Positions 9,355 through 22,100 of a stretch of 64,000 bases of DNA are shown in pieces; within the stretch, counting starts at the first letter, position 1, and each line of letters opens with the position of its first letter. A model generated the notes under the pieces. That model made no database searches. It was not told the origin of the DNA and saw only the letters and a program-made list of their open reading frames with translations. The stretch comes from Diplosphaera chodatii (taxonomy: Eukaryota; Chlorophyta; Trebouxiophyceae; Prasiolales; Stichococcaceae). Location: the NCBI GenBank assembly GCA_032358165.1, contig JAALGY010000023.1, forward strand, positions 1,736,001 through 1,800,000. The letters are read 5' to 3'. The position numbers and the translations under genes are program-made.

Positions 9355-11196
9355 ATGGCTACGCAGACCATTGTCAGTGGCTGCCACTAAGGTGCCATCA
9401 TGCAGATGTCACCAGAGAGACATGTGGATGTCCATGAGACCCAATGGTGGTGGTGTACGTTCCATCACCTGTGCCCCAGCGGTTTGTCACTGACGCCAGG
9501 CGCAGGAGCAGGATTCAGAGGAGGAGCAGCAGCCAGAAGAGAAGCAGGCACGCTATCCGGAACGCAATGCCTGGACCGGCGGCTGGGCAGGTATTCGTGC
9601 TCCTGCCCTGTCAGTGGGCAAACATGCTGCACATGATCGACCTACGCAGCTGCTGAGCTTTCGTCGTGTATCATCCAGGTGGCGAGAAGGGCCTTCAGGC
9701 CTTCATTGCAGAGGTGAAGGCAGGACTCATCCGAGTCTGATCATCCTGGACGGAAAACGCTGATGCATGCCGATCAACGTTTGCCATTCTGCACTGCCCT
9801 GACAGGCTCACTGGTTTTTGCACAGTTTGATGAGGAGCCGACGCCCGCACAGAAGCGGGAAGTGGAAAAGGCAGCAGAGAAGGATCCCAGCATCGTGAAG
9901 GTAACAGGCCTGCATTGGATGCATACTGCGCACTGCCCACCCTGCTGCTCACACCGAACCATCGGGGCATCCTCAGCCGTTGGATCTGCTCCATGTAGGT
10001 CGACTTCAAGGGCAAGAAGGTCGAGGCGCGGCGCATTGCCAAGGGCGAGGCGCAGTCCAACCCCATCTATATTGGCATGAAAAAGGTATGGCCACCTGAA
10101 CGCCTCAATGCGCCCCAGCAAGTCATCGTGTCTGCCTGCAGTCACATCAGTGTGTCCCTCTGCAAAATACTCACGCCGCTGCAGGGTGCCACGGATAATG
10201 CGGCGCCGCAGTACCTGGTCGATGACGAGCGCAAGTACCCCAGCCGCGAGTCGCTGGGCCCCTTGTGTGAGTTGCGGCTCGGGAATTTGTGCTGCATGCC
10301 CCCTAACGGCTGACTAGAAACCATGTGTGCTGTCATCAGCAACAGCAGCATTGTTTGTATGACAGCACCTATCCTGATCATGAACCTGCTGCTGCAGCGG
10401 GCGTTGTCGGCGGGTTTGCCGGGGGCGAGCGCGGCGTGCAGCAGTATGTGGAGAAGGGCGAGGTGGAGATCCCTGAGAAGGGTGGGGCTCTTGCAGCTGC
10501 TCTTGGCTGGTCAGCCGCTACTCGTGTTACAAATCCGTGTTGGAGGGCACAGTGCAGGACGCTCATGTGTCTTCTCTCTATGCTGCAGGCCGCAAGCAGT
10601 CGTCGCCTCTGGTGTTTGCGCTGATCGTGGCTGTTTTTGGCACCGCTGGTGCCCTGTTCCTTACCAATGTTGAGGAGGTGGGCTGAGGGCTGACGATAGC
10701 CTCGTGGCATACGATTGCAATTCTTGCTGTGTAGTGTGCGAGGCCTGAATGGTGTATGAAGCTCCATCTGTGATGCCAGGTGGGAGAGGAGATCTATGAG
10801 ACGGCGGAGAAGGCGAACCTGCCAGGCGCGGCAGGAACAGTCAGCACGCAGCGGTCGGCGCTGCTGGCGGGCCTCGACCCCAACACCAGGCTGGCCATCG
10901 AGGTGGGACTGTCCTGCGACACTTCGCCTGCAATTCAGGCGACCTGCTTCCGCCAGCAGCATGAGGAGTACAATGTGCCACAGGGCAACTGCTGTAACAG
11001 CGTCGACTCATGTGCTGCTCGCGTGGCTCCGCAGGCCGCGCTTGCAGCGGCGGCCATTGTGGCGTTGCTGTACTTTGGCCGGAAGACAGCCACCTCGCTG
11101 GCCAACAACCTGCGGGAGGGCGTGCTCAACCTGGGCAAGCTCGCAGCCTTCTGGGCTGTGGTGCTGGTGGCAGCGAAGTTTGTGATTGAGAACTGA
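9355..11196 (+). CDS. Putative thylakoid/chloroplast membrane protein with two GGE-GLQ repeats
   Basis: Exons join to read ...ERNAWTGGWAG-GEKGLQAFIAE (about 9525-9714), FDEEPTPAQKREVEKAAEKD.. (9826-9900), VDFKGKKVEARRIAKGEAQS.. (9998-10086), and a second repeat AAGVVGGFAGGERGVQQYVE (about 10355-10480). A membrane helix follows, SSPLVFALIVAVFGTAGALF (about 10600-10675), then GEEIYETAEKANLPGA.. . The protein ends with two hydrophobic helices (ALAAAAIVALLYFG and LAAFWAVVLVAAKFVIEN, stop at 11194-11196). Duplicated GG(A)GE(K/R)G(L/V)QxxxxxG motifs plus three helices fit a nucleus-encoded thylakoid protein. I cannot name the family with certainty. The 5' end is unresolved: the ATG at 9355 has a strong context (GCCATGG), but its splice to the next exon is a guess, as is the junction near 10275-10345. 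Confidence 0.55.
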
Positions 11197-11632
11197 TGCC
11201 AGCCATGCTCTCTTCAACCCCGGAGCTGACAGCTAGTGCAGCACCTGCTGCACGTTCTGCAGAACTTTATCATTTCGGAGTGACATCTGTCATTGTAGAT
11301 TGAACAATAGAGGAAATCGGGCAGAAAGGCAGAGAGAGCTCGCGACTATGTGCCACAGGCCGCTGTAGCCCCTGTAGACTTGCATCTTTTCCATTGTCAC
11401 TGTTGTTCACCAATGGGCATAACTCATGACGCAGTATGTCAACCCTGATGGGTTCAGCAAATCCGAGGGTCGTGCTCCGATCATGACCTCAGCCAAGTGT
11501 TGTTGTTCACGGCCAGCAGCAAGCGGAATGCGCCCAGGAGCGCTTGGCAGCTCCTGACTACAACCCGGACCCGCTTGCTCTGGACAGGCGCCAAGGTTCG
11601 GCGATGCCCCGTGCGCCCAGCCGTAGCGCAGC
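11197..11632. other. Convergent 3' intergenic region
   Basis: About 440 bases between two convergent stops. No exon or structured RNA is seen. It presumably contains the two 3' UTRs. Confidence 0.5.
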
Positions 11633-13457
11633 TCAGTCGTCGTCCTCCTCGTCGTCCTCCTCCTCCTCTGCCGGCGCTGCGCCCCGCCTCGGCCGCTTGG
11701 CGGCTGCACCGTGAGCACGCGGCACTCGTGGCAGGTCTCAACCCTGTTGGTGGCCCATCTACGTGCCTGCTGATTCACATGAGGGTCCACAAGTCAGAAA
11801 CAGTGATCTGAGACTCACGCTGCTCGAAGTCCTCGTCGTCGTCCTCCTCCTCGTCCCCTTCGAACTCGTCGTCATCATCAGCCGCCTCCTCCTCGTTCTC
11901 CTCATAGTCCTGCAGCAACTTCACAAATCTGGGCCATTAGCATCCCGTGCTGCAGCTCGAAACACGCCTGTCCGTCAGTGTTACCAAGCTCGGACCGCAG
12001 ATAAGAGGCCTGTACAACCGACTGCGCACCTCCTCATCATCTTCCAGCGGCGGCGCGTCACTGCTGAGATACCTATGTGAGGTATGAGCAGGTGAGTTTG
12101 GTGCCATATGGCTTTGTCTGCGTGCTGCAGGGAAGAACATGTCGACAGGCAGGGATACAGCGCAGGCAGGTGAACGTGTTGCTACAGCTGTGAAGGCAAG
12201 CAATCTCGAGCCCCACCTGGTGCCAGGCTCCTCGGCATCCTCTTCATCTTCGTCGTCCTCCTCCTCGCCAAACTGCGGGAGGGCACGGTGCTGCTCAGCC
12301 CTCAGAACCAGCTCCGAATGCTTTATAGCATGCTCCCAAGCTGATTGGTTGAAGTGCCATCTGCATTGCTGGCGTGGCACGCCATTGGCAAATGGCTGTT
12401 GCGCCCTTGGGACATCAGGCATGGTGTGCGACCAGCTTGCAATGACTGCCAGCAGCCGGAGCTCGCACCTCGCCGGCGTCGTCATCCTCGCCCTCGCCAT
12501 CGTCCCCGCCGTCGCCGCCAGCGCCGGCCTCCTGGTACTCCTCCCCGTCGCCGTCCTCGTCGTCATCGTCCCCCTGCGCATGGCGGTACAGGCCACCTCG
12601 AGTGGGCTTGATGGCGCTGCCAACAGGCTGCTCTACACCAACAGCATTCCTGCAGCTTTGGCTTCCGCGAGCAGAAAGTGCATAGTGTGAGCGGCAGCAG
12701 CAGCCGCGGCAGCAGATCAGGATACGCTGTGCATGGTTGAGCTACGTAGATGATCTGCAATCTGCATGACATCTGCATCTCAGCAACGACCTCATCGTCC
12801 TCCGCCTCAGCGGCTGCATCCTCCTCCTCCCCCTCTGCAATGTCCTCCTCGTCTGGCTCCTCGTCATCGCCGTCGGCATCCGCGGGCTGATCGGCGGCGG
12901 CCTTCCAAGCCGGCTGCAGCTGCGATGGGTAGGCTGACGCGAATGCCCCCAGCTCTGTCAGAGGCCGCATGAGTGCAAGGGAGTACATGTCGTACGCCTT
13001 CGCTGGCTGCTGCCCAGCGACCTCCTCGGCCAGCGTTGCCAGCAGCATGGCGGCAGGAGCTCTCCGACGCCCTTCCTCTTGGGTGATCGGCTGAGCTGCG
13101 ATGATTGGCCTTCGACTGTCGGACAACACTCCGTGCTGCCGGACAAGTTGTTCGAAGGTGCCCGCCTGCACTGCACCTGCTGGGCGCTTGGTCAGCAAGC
13201 CACTTGAGACTATTGTGAGCTGTGCGCGCCGCGGTGGAGCGACCCCCGGCGACAAGCGGCTGGTCGGAACCTGGAGCAACTTGGGCCCTGTGGAGACCTG
13301 AGGACAGACAACTGAAGACTTTCAAATTTTAAGCCTCCTGTGCACCTGTGGTGCTGTGGGCCGACGGTGGCGTTTGAAAGCAGCGGGAAGGCAGGATAGC
13401 CAGGTCACATAGTTCAGGCCCTATGAACGGCCTCAAAACTAACATCTCGGCGACCAT
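11633..13457 (-). CDS. Highly acidic protein of unknown function, probably nuclear
   Basis: An ATG at 13457 opens MVAEMLVLRPFIGPELCDLA and splices in phase (donor at about 13343, acceptor at about 13293) to GPKLLQVPTSRLSPGVAPPR. A helical region of about 110 residues follows: FEQLVRQHGVLSDSRRPIIA, then PAAMLLATLAEEVAGQQPAK and MYSLALMRPLTELGAFASAY. The rest is a long series of Asp/Glu blocks spread over at least five exons: EEPDEEDIAEGEEED, DDDDEDGDGEEYQEAGAG, FGEEEDDEDEEDAEEPG, DAPPLEDDEE and LLQDYEENEEEAADDDDEFE. The final exon has a basic patch, AAKRPRRGAAPAEEEEDDEE, and a stop at 11633. KRPRR resembles a nuclear localisation signal. The composition recalls histone chaperones or ribosome-biogenesis factors, but no defining domain is visible, so function is unassigned. 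The first exon is less certain than the rest. Confidence 0.6.
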
Positions 13458-13729
13458 AGCCAAGTTTGTACCGACAGAATGGTCCAACTCAACACGCACA
13501 CATGATCAGAGGAATACGGTAGACAGAAAGAATGCTAGCTTATGCTGCAGGTGGTGTTCTCTACTCTGGGCGCTGACCCTACAAACCGAGTATTCCGAGA
13601 AGGGTTGACATAGAAGGAAAATACCCGACTAGCTGGCAACGCGCCGGCAACGGCTGCCAAGGCATGGGGGCGGGGATACTGTATGGCAGGGCTACACAGC
13701 GCTCATCTCGCTCTTTGCCTCTGCACCGC

Positions 13730-16700
13730 TCACGTACTACCAAGCCCTTGGTCCTTGGGTTGCACCAGGAGCAGGCCGCGGCGCACTACCAGACCTAGGG
13801 CACCGAAACCGATGCATGCTGCCCACTGCTGCAATGTCAGTGGCCGTGTGCCAAATGCATCTCCACCAAACTGGACAATAAGGGCCTGCAACACAGAGCT
13901 GCAGGTGAAGGTGCGTCCTTCTGCAGGGTCAGCGATGGTGACCAGATGATCCGACCAAACAGGGCAGGACAACAGTCGCAAGCACGGACGCACCTGCAGA
14001 GCGACCTCGCCGCCCAAGATGTACACAAACAGCATATTATCGCCCAGGCCCTGCAGCACATCTGGCTCGCCGTAGATCTTGCGTGCGTTGACCTGCGATG
14101 TCACAGTGTCTTCGTTGACGTCCTACATCCTTAGTCAAGCCTTGAAGCAGACGCTGGTACGGGCGAGCAAGCATTGCATAAGGCAATGGGTCTGCTGTCA
14201 GCTTGTCATGCATATTCAATGACATTCATGCGCTAGGGTGCCAGAAGACCTTGCCCTGAACTGCACCTGGTTGAAGAGTTGCAGCAGCACGAAGACGTTG
14301 AAGACGATGGTGTAGTGCACGGAGGGGCCGTCCACCGAGGCATGCGCCGGCACGCTGAACAACACGTCGCCGTGCGTGACAAGGGCATACATGAGCCCCA
14401 GCTGGAACACACCCTGCCCGATGATGTTGCGCCAGAGCAGTCCGGAGATGAGCGGCTCGTCGCCTGGGGTAAGGCGAAGGCAGGTCAGCAAGAGGGTGGC
14501 TCACATGCCAGGTTTGAACGAGGGCTGGCAGCGCTCTCTGTACTCGATCACACAGTTGCCAGTGCATCAATGCATGGCCAGCAAAAACGCACTGCGGTAG
14601 GGCTTGAGGTCCAGCAGCTCGTCTGTGGGTGAGTCGGTGGCCAGGCTCAGCGATGCAAGGCTGTCCATGATGAGGTTGACCCACAGCATCTGCACCGCTG
14701 TAAGTGGGCTCTCCTGCATTGCAGCGAGCACACACGTATATCCATGTGTCGCCACATGCTTGCTGCCAGGTCATGTTGCTGTGGAGCCTGCTCAGTTGTG
14801 ATGTAACACCCGCATTGTCGGGTGGATCACCTGGAGAGCAAGGGCACCGCCCACCGCTGTCGCAATCGCCACGCCATTGATCGTGAGCTGGAACTGCATC
14901 AGGGGAGCACTCCACAGTGTCTTTGCCTGTACTCTCGTGCTGGGCACCAGATGTCAGCGTTTTCAAGTGGCAGATGGGCGCTGCAGCCGAGTGCCACCTG
15001 CAGGAAGCGGGCGATGCCGGCGTACACGTTGCGGCCCCACTTCACGGCGCTCACAATGGATGCAAAGTTGTTGTCCATCAGCAGGATGTCGGATGCGTCC
15101 TTCGCAATTGATGTGCCTGCATCAAGGGCCAGGCCAGCATGGCTGGTCAGTATCGTCACTGCGCTTCTGTATGGCAGGCTCGAGCACATCCACTACAGAG
15201 CTGTCAAGCCTCTTGCAAGCACGTGTGTCGCCACAGGCCCACCATCGTTCATAGCAAAGCCGACATCAGCCAGGCGCAGCGCCGGAGCGTCGTTGGTGCC
15301 ATCACCAGTGACTGCCACCACCTCGTTCGGGTTGTTCTGCAGCCCTGTGTTTGCGCGAAGAAGGTTCACAGAGGTGTGATCAGCATGCAAAATGATCACT
15401 GATGACCGTGTGCTCAACACACTTGATGCAAGGCTTCACGCTCTAAGGTCTCGAAGAAAAGCGCACCCTGAACGATGGTGTACTTGTCGGCGGGGGAACA
15501 CCTTGCCAGCACCCGCAGGCGGCTCCACACCAGGTCGAACACATCCTGCCGGATCTTGCCGTCGCCATCCAGCACCGCGCGCCTGAAATCGGGCCCGTCC
15601 ATCACCAGGTACTTCTCCCCGCTGTAGTTGCCCACCCGTCGGCTGCCTGCACATGGCCACTACTCGCTGCAAACCCGAGATGCAAGATGCCATGTTTGAT
15701 GTTGTCACAAGTAACAAGCACGACTTGTTGGAGCAGACCAGGCACTGCTACGCTGCTCAGTTTGATTGTATAGTCGAGCAAAAGCACGCGTACCCACTGA
15801 TGGCTGGCTGATGCTGGCACTTGCAGGCGCTGCGCTGTCCATGCTGGCGTCCACACCGGGCGGCGGGCCGAGGGACCGCAGCTCTGCCAAGACATCCGAG
15901 TGGTCGGCTGCAACAAGCTGCTCGCAGCCGTCCGGCAGGATGCCGCACTGCTGCGCAATCGAGCAGCCGGTCGTCGAGTTGTCACCTGCACATTGAACAG
16001 GTGCGGATGTTTCCACATGCAGACGGGTACTGCACCCAGACACAGGGGAGCAGCACGCTTGCACCATCCCGGCAGCTTTGCTACTCTGCTTGAACACAGG
16101 TCGCGGCAGGCGCCGGGCAGCGGCCGCCGCACCGGTCAGCATGCGGACGGAGATGCCGGCGCGGTGGCACGCCTCTATGGCGGCGGGGACCTCCTCCCGG
16201 AGCGGGTCCTCGATGCCCACCAGGGCCACGAGCGTGAGCTCGCGCTCCAGCTGCGCGGCGCTGAACTCGTCCCGGTTGGCATCTGTTTGGAACGGCAGGA
16301 ACACGTCCCGATACGCAATCGCCAGCATCCTGCGTGGTGAGGCAATGAGCTCAAGACCGGCCTTGGTAAGAGTCACAACCTCACTTCATCGATGCAAGCC
16401 TCAAGAGTGCATGCCTGCTGGGTTAGCAGGTCTGCAGGGGAAAGGTGGTCCTACCTCAGGCCAGACTGCCGGGCTTCATCCAGCAGCGCTTGCTTGTCCA
16501 CATCGTCCATGAGCATCACCCCGCTGTCTGGTCCCACCTGAACGTGCCAGGTCGAAAGGCAAATCGCACAGCCGCTGTGTCTTTGGTGATTGCATTCGCA
16601 CACAGCAGTGGGTCAACAGTATGTGGTAGACAAGTGAAGAGAAGGAGATTATGTGAGCACCTGCTGCGTGCACAGATCCAGCACCATCTCTGCGGCGCCC

Positions 16701-19700
16701 TTCACAAACAGTCGCGCACACATGAGCCCATCCAGGCTGCACACAAAGGGTTGTCAGGGTGGGAAAGTCAGTGCAAGGGTTTGGGGAGCTCGTACCAACC
16801 GCTTTGGTCACATGAGGACATATGATCTGGAAGTGAGTATTCCTTCCAGCTCAGCAGCAAGGGCATCCACCTCTCGCCAGGATTGTAGGTGAGGCTGGAC
16901 ATGCGTTTGCGGTCTGAAGAGAATGGGTATCTCCTGACGAGCTTGTGGGATGATCGCAGCCTTGAATAACTGCCGCCCAGCCCGCTGCACAGCTGCAGCA
17001 GTGCACACTCTGTGCGGTTGCCCACCTTCACCACATCTGCAGAGCGTCAAAATGCATGGATCAGCCGGCAGCACACCTGCTTGAGCTAAGCACACAGTGG
17101 CCACACGATGATGCACTGCTGTACTCCATATAGACTCACCTGCTTTGCCAGGGGTGGCCTCCACACTTGCCGTGGTGTTGAGCGCCATGCTGTTGATCAA
17201 CAGCGTGTGCAGGCGTGGGTCTAGGTCAAGTGGGTCCCTGCCATCAATGCTGCTGCTGATGCCACTGCTGGTCAGGTACTGCAAGTTGTCAAACTCCTGG
17301 CCAGCCAGCCACATGCGAACCACCACCATCTCGTTCTGCGTGAGCGTGCCTGCACCGAGTGATGTGGAGGGTGACCCAGGGCGTGTACATGCCGAGTTGT
17401 ACTTTCGTGGACGTGCTACAATCCTTCGACTGCAGCAGACCTGTTTTGTCAGTGCAGATGGTGGTGGCGCAGCCCATGGTCTCTGCGGCTGACAAGTGAC
17501 GGACCAGATTGTTGTCTGCCAGCATGCGCTTGACGCTGAAAGCCAGTGCGATGGTCACTGCCAGCGGCAGCCCCTCTGGCACGGCCACCACCTGCAGAGC
17601 AAGGCTACTGAGTGGGAACTCTTCAGCACTGTTTGCACGGACATCAAATAAATGTTGGCCAGCATATGGGGCCGCGATCAAATGCCCTCACCAGGATGGT
17701 GATGGCCTGCACAAGCATGTGCAGGTAGTCGGTGAGGAAGGCCCACTGCCAGGGCTGCTGCTGCACAAAGAATGTGTTGTAGGTGAAGGGCACCGCCATG
17801 CCAGCCAGGCTGAGGCCCGCCGCACCCAGGCCCACATACCCAATCTGGGCTGCAAGGACCTCCAGCTTCTTCTGGAGTTGCGTCTGCTGCCTGCAGGCAC
17901 AGGAGCCGGCGGCGGCTGAGAACTGCAAGCTAGTCACTTGAGCTGCTTGGCACACAGGAAGGGTGAAGGAGCATGGTCAGGATCAATGGCTGACCTGAGC
18001 TCATCACCGCTGGACTCCACGCCGGCCACCATGCCCGAGATCTGGCCCTGGGCCGAGTTTGGGCCAACAGCAATGACGATGCAGCGGCCCATGCCCTCGA
18101 GCACGCGGGAGCCGGAGAACAGCACCGGCGCCGTCTCTGTGTCCTTCAACACATCGTCTGCCTCGCCTGTCAAGTGGCTTTCGTCCAGCCTGCGTCAATG
18201 TGCTCGTTTGTGCCGTCTGGTCTACAAAGGGCTGCATCAGCAACCACAGGTTTGCAAGGATGTGGGGACGAACCTGAGGTTGCTGGACTCGAACAGGAAG
18301 CCGTCAGCAGGCAAGATGTCGCCTGGGAAGCAGTACCAGCTATGTAAGGGACAACAACACGAGAGTTTTATGCACATGCACTTGCACAGCTTGAGACTGA
18401 CAACACTCACCAGTGTCGACGAGCAACACATCCCCCACCAAAAGAGCATAGACGCTGATGCTGCACTCCTTACCACTCCTGACCACGCGTATCTGCATTC
18501 AGTACATACACACATGTCCACTTGTTTGGCGTTTGAAGTTATTGATGTTTCCGACATTGCCTACTGTATGCAAGAGCGTGAAGACCTACCTTGACATCGT
18601 CGTTGATCTGATTCAGGGCACGAAACTGTTGTTCCTTCTGGTAGTTGTTGACCGCTGTCACCAGGACCACCACTGCCACTGCTGACATGATGGCTGCACC
18701 CTGCACAGCACGCAGTGCGGGCATTAGCACAACCATTCAATCTTTCTCGGTCATTCTTGCTGCAGTACATCATGTATAACATCTCAGCGAAAGGAATTCG
18801 TCGAGTCAAGCATGTTGCAACCACCTCGATCCACGAGTCACCGCCTCGTCCCTCCAATGCGAGACCGAGCGCCGTGGAGATGACGCCCGAGATCAGCAGC
18901 ACAATCACCGTGACGTCCTGCATGCACCCAGGATACGGTGAGTCAGCTGCCAGGCGGACCCAGGGATGACGGCCACATGCATCTGCATGCATTTCGCACA
19001 TCTGCCAGCATCGACTAATCGTTGCCCAGCCAGACATCCTGTACACAGGGTGCCCTCACCTCGAGCGCCTCCAATACTAGCTCCCCAAAGCTGACTTCCT
19101 TGCGCTCCGCCAGGCGGTTGATGCCAAAGGCTTCGATACGCATCGCACGATCGTCCTCGTCATTCGCGGCAAGGCCACGCCGACAGTCCGATTGCAGTTG
19201 TGCTGCAAGGTCCTGCAAAACAGGTCCGAAGACACTGCTACCCTCTTGCGGAAAGCAAGACTGCATTCTGGATCAGTCACATTTGTGAATCGCCTACTTT
19301 TTTGGAAGTACTGTCGTCATAGTGCTGCAGGTGCATGTGGTGGCATGCAGTGCACCTGGGCGCTCTCAACCACTTCAGCATCATAAACCTCGCCCGCCGG
19401 CGCGTCTGTCAGCTTCTTCAGCCCAGCAAGATCTATCCTGAATGCTGCAGCGCCATGCGAGCCGTTGCTGCTGTTCCGACTGCCGCTGGCTTGAGGCGGC
19501 GAACCAATCTTCGCCTGCTGCTCTGTCTCCGTCAGCTGCGAGCACACTCGTTGTTGCCGCCGCTGCTGCGACACCCTCCTGCTGCCGGGTCTGATATGCA
19601 GGATCGCCCGGGCTGGAACCCAATGAGGACGATGCAGGCCCACATGGTCAACTGAGATCGGCGCGGCTGCAGCAACAGCCGCAGCTGCTGGCACGTGCGC

Positions 19701-19769
19701 TAGGGATGCCGGAGCCAGGGCCGGCTGACAGCCTGTGCAACTGCCTTGCAACCGCACTGTTCCGAACAT
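13730..19769 (-). CDS. P2B-type (plasma-membrane/ACA-like) Ca2+-transporting ATPase
   Basis: A long, many-exon gene. In order it shows: an N-terminal F-x-L-x2-L block ([20 protein letters not shown], about 19385-19450); [20 protein letters not shown]; the actuator-domain [29 protein letters not shown] (membrane helix 4, Ca2+ site, about 17530-17590); the phosphorylation motif CTDKTG-TLT (D-K-T-G ends at 17441; TLT resumes at 17349); [32 protein letters not shown] (about 15270-15315); and the helix 6 motif [20 protein letters not shown] (about 14635-14700). The protein ends PKDQGLGST with a stop at 13730. The PEGLP helix and [11 protein letters not shown] are typical of Ca2+ pumps that use ATP to export Ca2+ from the cytosol. 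The long Ala/Gln/Ser-rich N terminus before the first domain may be regulatory, as in plant ACAs. The ATG at 19769 is the most upstream in frame, and a later start is possible. Confidence 0.9.
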
Positions 19770-20593
19770 CACGGCTGTCACCGTCCGTGATGCTTGGAGG
19801 TCATGCTCTGGCAGTCAGCAGTGGGCCAGCAGTGCCCTGCTGTCCACAGAATGAACAGCGGATCAGGTGTACAGGTATTAAGAGGCTTTAGCTGCTATTA
19901 TGGTCATCTCCCATCTTGACAAGGCACTATTGTGAGCACGTTTCAGTATCTGAGCAGTAGCTGAGCAGCATCCTGACCGCCAAATGCTCCCGAGATCGCG
20001 ATGATGTGTATATTAGCAACTCTCAAGGATGTCATGCAATAAGTTGCTACATCAAGGTGCACACGCCGTTGCACACGGTTGTACGCCTTCGCGCTGATGC
20101 AGAGCACGCTGATCTCAGCAGGGCAGGGTTACACCCCTGGCTCAAGATGCCGAACATGTAATCGTCAGGGTTTTGCACTGCGCTTACTAACTTGCCTCTG
20201 GTTATTGTGCGGAGGAGTGTGATGCAGAACACAGTTTGCTTGCATGCTTTCTGACATACATCACGAAGCTTTTTTCTTCCTGACTGCTGCTCGGGTCGTG
20301 TGCAAGTGCCTGCTGCAATAGGACGGAAGTCTGCTCCTTCCAGTTTCTCATCCGCCCAGAGCTTGAGCACACAGAGGTAGTGCGAGGCGTTGGGAGGGTT
20401 ATTGCTAGTTCATATGACGAACAGACACTTTGCCGGCAGATTACGGCGGTTTGGCTCCGACTGCCGCAAGCTGCTGGCAGACGCGCCTGCACTCTGAGTC
20501 TTGACCGGCGCTGCTCCGCACCAACACAGCGGCGCCTCTCCATCAGCAGAGCTTTGCGTCTAAGAAGCTTCTGGCACGTGCCAGTGAGTAATC
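19770..20593. other. Divergent promoter region of the Ca2+-ATPase and CCDC130 genes
   Basis: About 820 bases between divergent starts. No convincing exon, RNA gene or repeat was found. Open frames on the minus strand (20047-20543) lack splice or domain support. Confidence 0.45.
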
Positions 20594-22100
20594 ATGAGTT
20601 CGTTGGCAGCTGCGCGGGCGGACAACTTCTACTACCCACCTCAGTATGACCCTTCCAAGGGCAGCCTCAACAAGGTAAGCACTGGATGCAGACATAGCTG
20701 CAGGGCTGCTGTGCGCGAGTTTGCTCATGCTTTGACCGCTGCGAACGCGGTCTAAGCATTTGAACATCATTTGACTTCAAGCATGTCATAACCGCCTGAT
20801 CCTGTCGCAGTTCAATGGGCAGCACCCGCTGCGGGAGAGGGCCAAGAAGCTTGGTGAGGGAATCCTCATCATCCGGTTCGAGATGCCGTTCAATGTGTGG
20901 TGCGGCAAGTGCAGCCACCTGATCGGCAAGGGTGTGCGCTTCAATGCCGAGAAGAAGGTATATTCTCCTGGCAAAATCACGCATGTTGCCTGCCAGCATG
21001 TGTGTGTGTGTGTGTTTCTGTGTGACCATGTGTGCAGTGCTTGAGCTTTTCATTCTGTTGCGCAGGCGATTGGCAACTACCACTCCACGAAGATATGGAG
21101 CTTCCGCATGACCACACCTTGCTGCCAGAACAAAATCGAGATACACACAGACCCCAAAAATGCGCGCTACATCATCGTGGAGGGCGCGAAGCAGAAGGCC
21201 AGCATTGTCTTGCGCTGCCAGTGCCTGCACGTTTCTGCATTCAGTGGTACCTTTGCAAAGCTGTTTGGCAAGTACCCAGGCATTCCGACTCTCGAATACC
21301 TGCGAATGTTGCAGGAGGAGACATGGACAGCAGCAGATGCAGAGACGATGGAGCTGCCCGACTCGGATGACCGCCCAAAGCTGAACGACCCCTTTGCGAA
21401 GCTGGAGCATGGCAATGAGGATGCGCGGCGGGGGCGCGACGCCCGCAACCGCCTGACAGAGTTGTACACTGACAGCGCAGCCAAATTCCAGGACGACTAT
21501 GCCACGAACAAGGCATTGCGGCGCGCCATGCGGTAAGATTCTGCAACCTGTACCCCAATGTGGCCTACGGGAGCATGCTGCAAGTCTGCCAGGATCTGCC
21601 AAAAACTGGCGTGGCACAACTGCATGGGCTGATGTCTTATTGGGGTTTGCAGGCACCGGAGAAAGGATGCAAAGGCGACAGACGCGCGCCGGCAGGCGCT
21701 GGGGCTGCCAGACACGGTGCCGCTGCTGCCAGAGTCGGCAGATGATGCGCAGCTGGCAGTTTTGATGACATTTGGTGATGGCCAGGCGCACGACCGTGCG
21801 CTGGCAGCACGGCGGCAGCAGATCCAGGGCGGCAACATCTTCAGGGCGCCTGCTGGCAAGGGCCGAATAGCAGCTGCAGCCCCAGTACGGCGGCAGCAAC
21901 CTGGCAGCAGCCGACTGGCGACCAGCTCCAGTGCAACGAAGCGCAGCAGCAGCGCTGGCGCCACGAATGGCTCAGCCAGCCAACCAGCAGCCATCAGGAG
22001 GGTGGCAGCGGGCAGCGCCAGCAGGCAGAAGGTTGCGGTGTCAAAAGCACGGCGCTTGCTCAGCTCGGGCGTGAAGCTGGGGCTGTCAGAACCGACATGA
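20594..22100 (+). CDS. YJU2B: CCDC130/YJU2B-type splicing factor (Cwc16 family)
   Basis: Four exons: 20594-20674, 20811-20957, 21066-21532 and 21653-22100, all in phase, about 380 residues. The N terminus [27 protein letters not shown] is followed by [45 protein letters not shown] and [34 protein letters not shown]. These are the hallmarks of the YJU2/CCDC130 family, which joins the activated spliceosome around the first catalytic step. [21 protein letters not shown] matches CCDC130 rather than YJU2 itself. The zinc site shows W-C-x2-C and then a P-C-C pair, the arrangement I recall from plant homologues. The C-terminal half is Ser/Ala/Arg-rich and low complexity. An intron of such a gene carries a (TG)n run at 20999-21014. 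Confidence 0.92.
20999..21014 (+). repeat. (TG)n microsatellite in an intron
   Basis: About eight TG repeats lie within intron 2 of the CCDC130-type gene. It is a simple slippage repeat. Confidence 0.8.

Noticed and set aside
20667..21899. 410-codon minus-strand open frame
   Set aside because: It is the antisense shadow of the CCDC130-type gene, whose exons join cleanly on the plus strand and match a known family. The minus translation has no domain.
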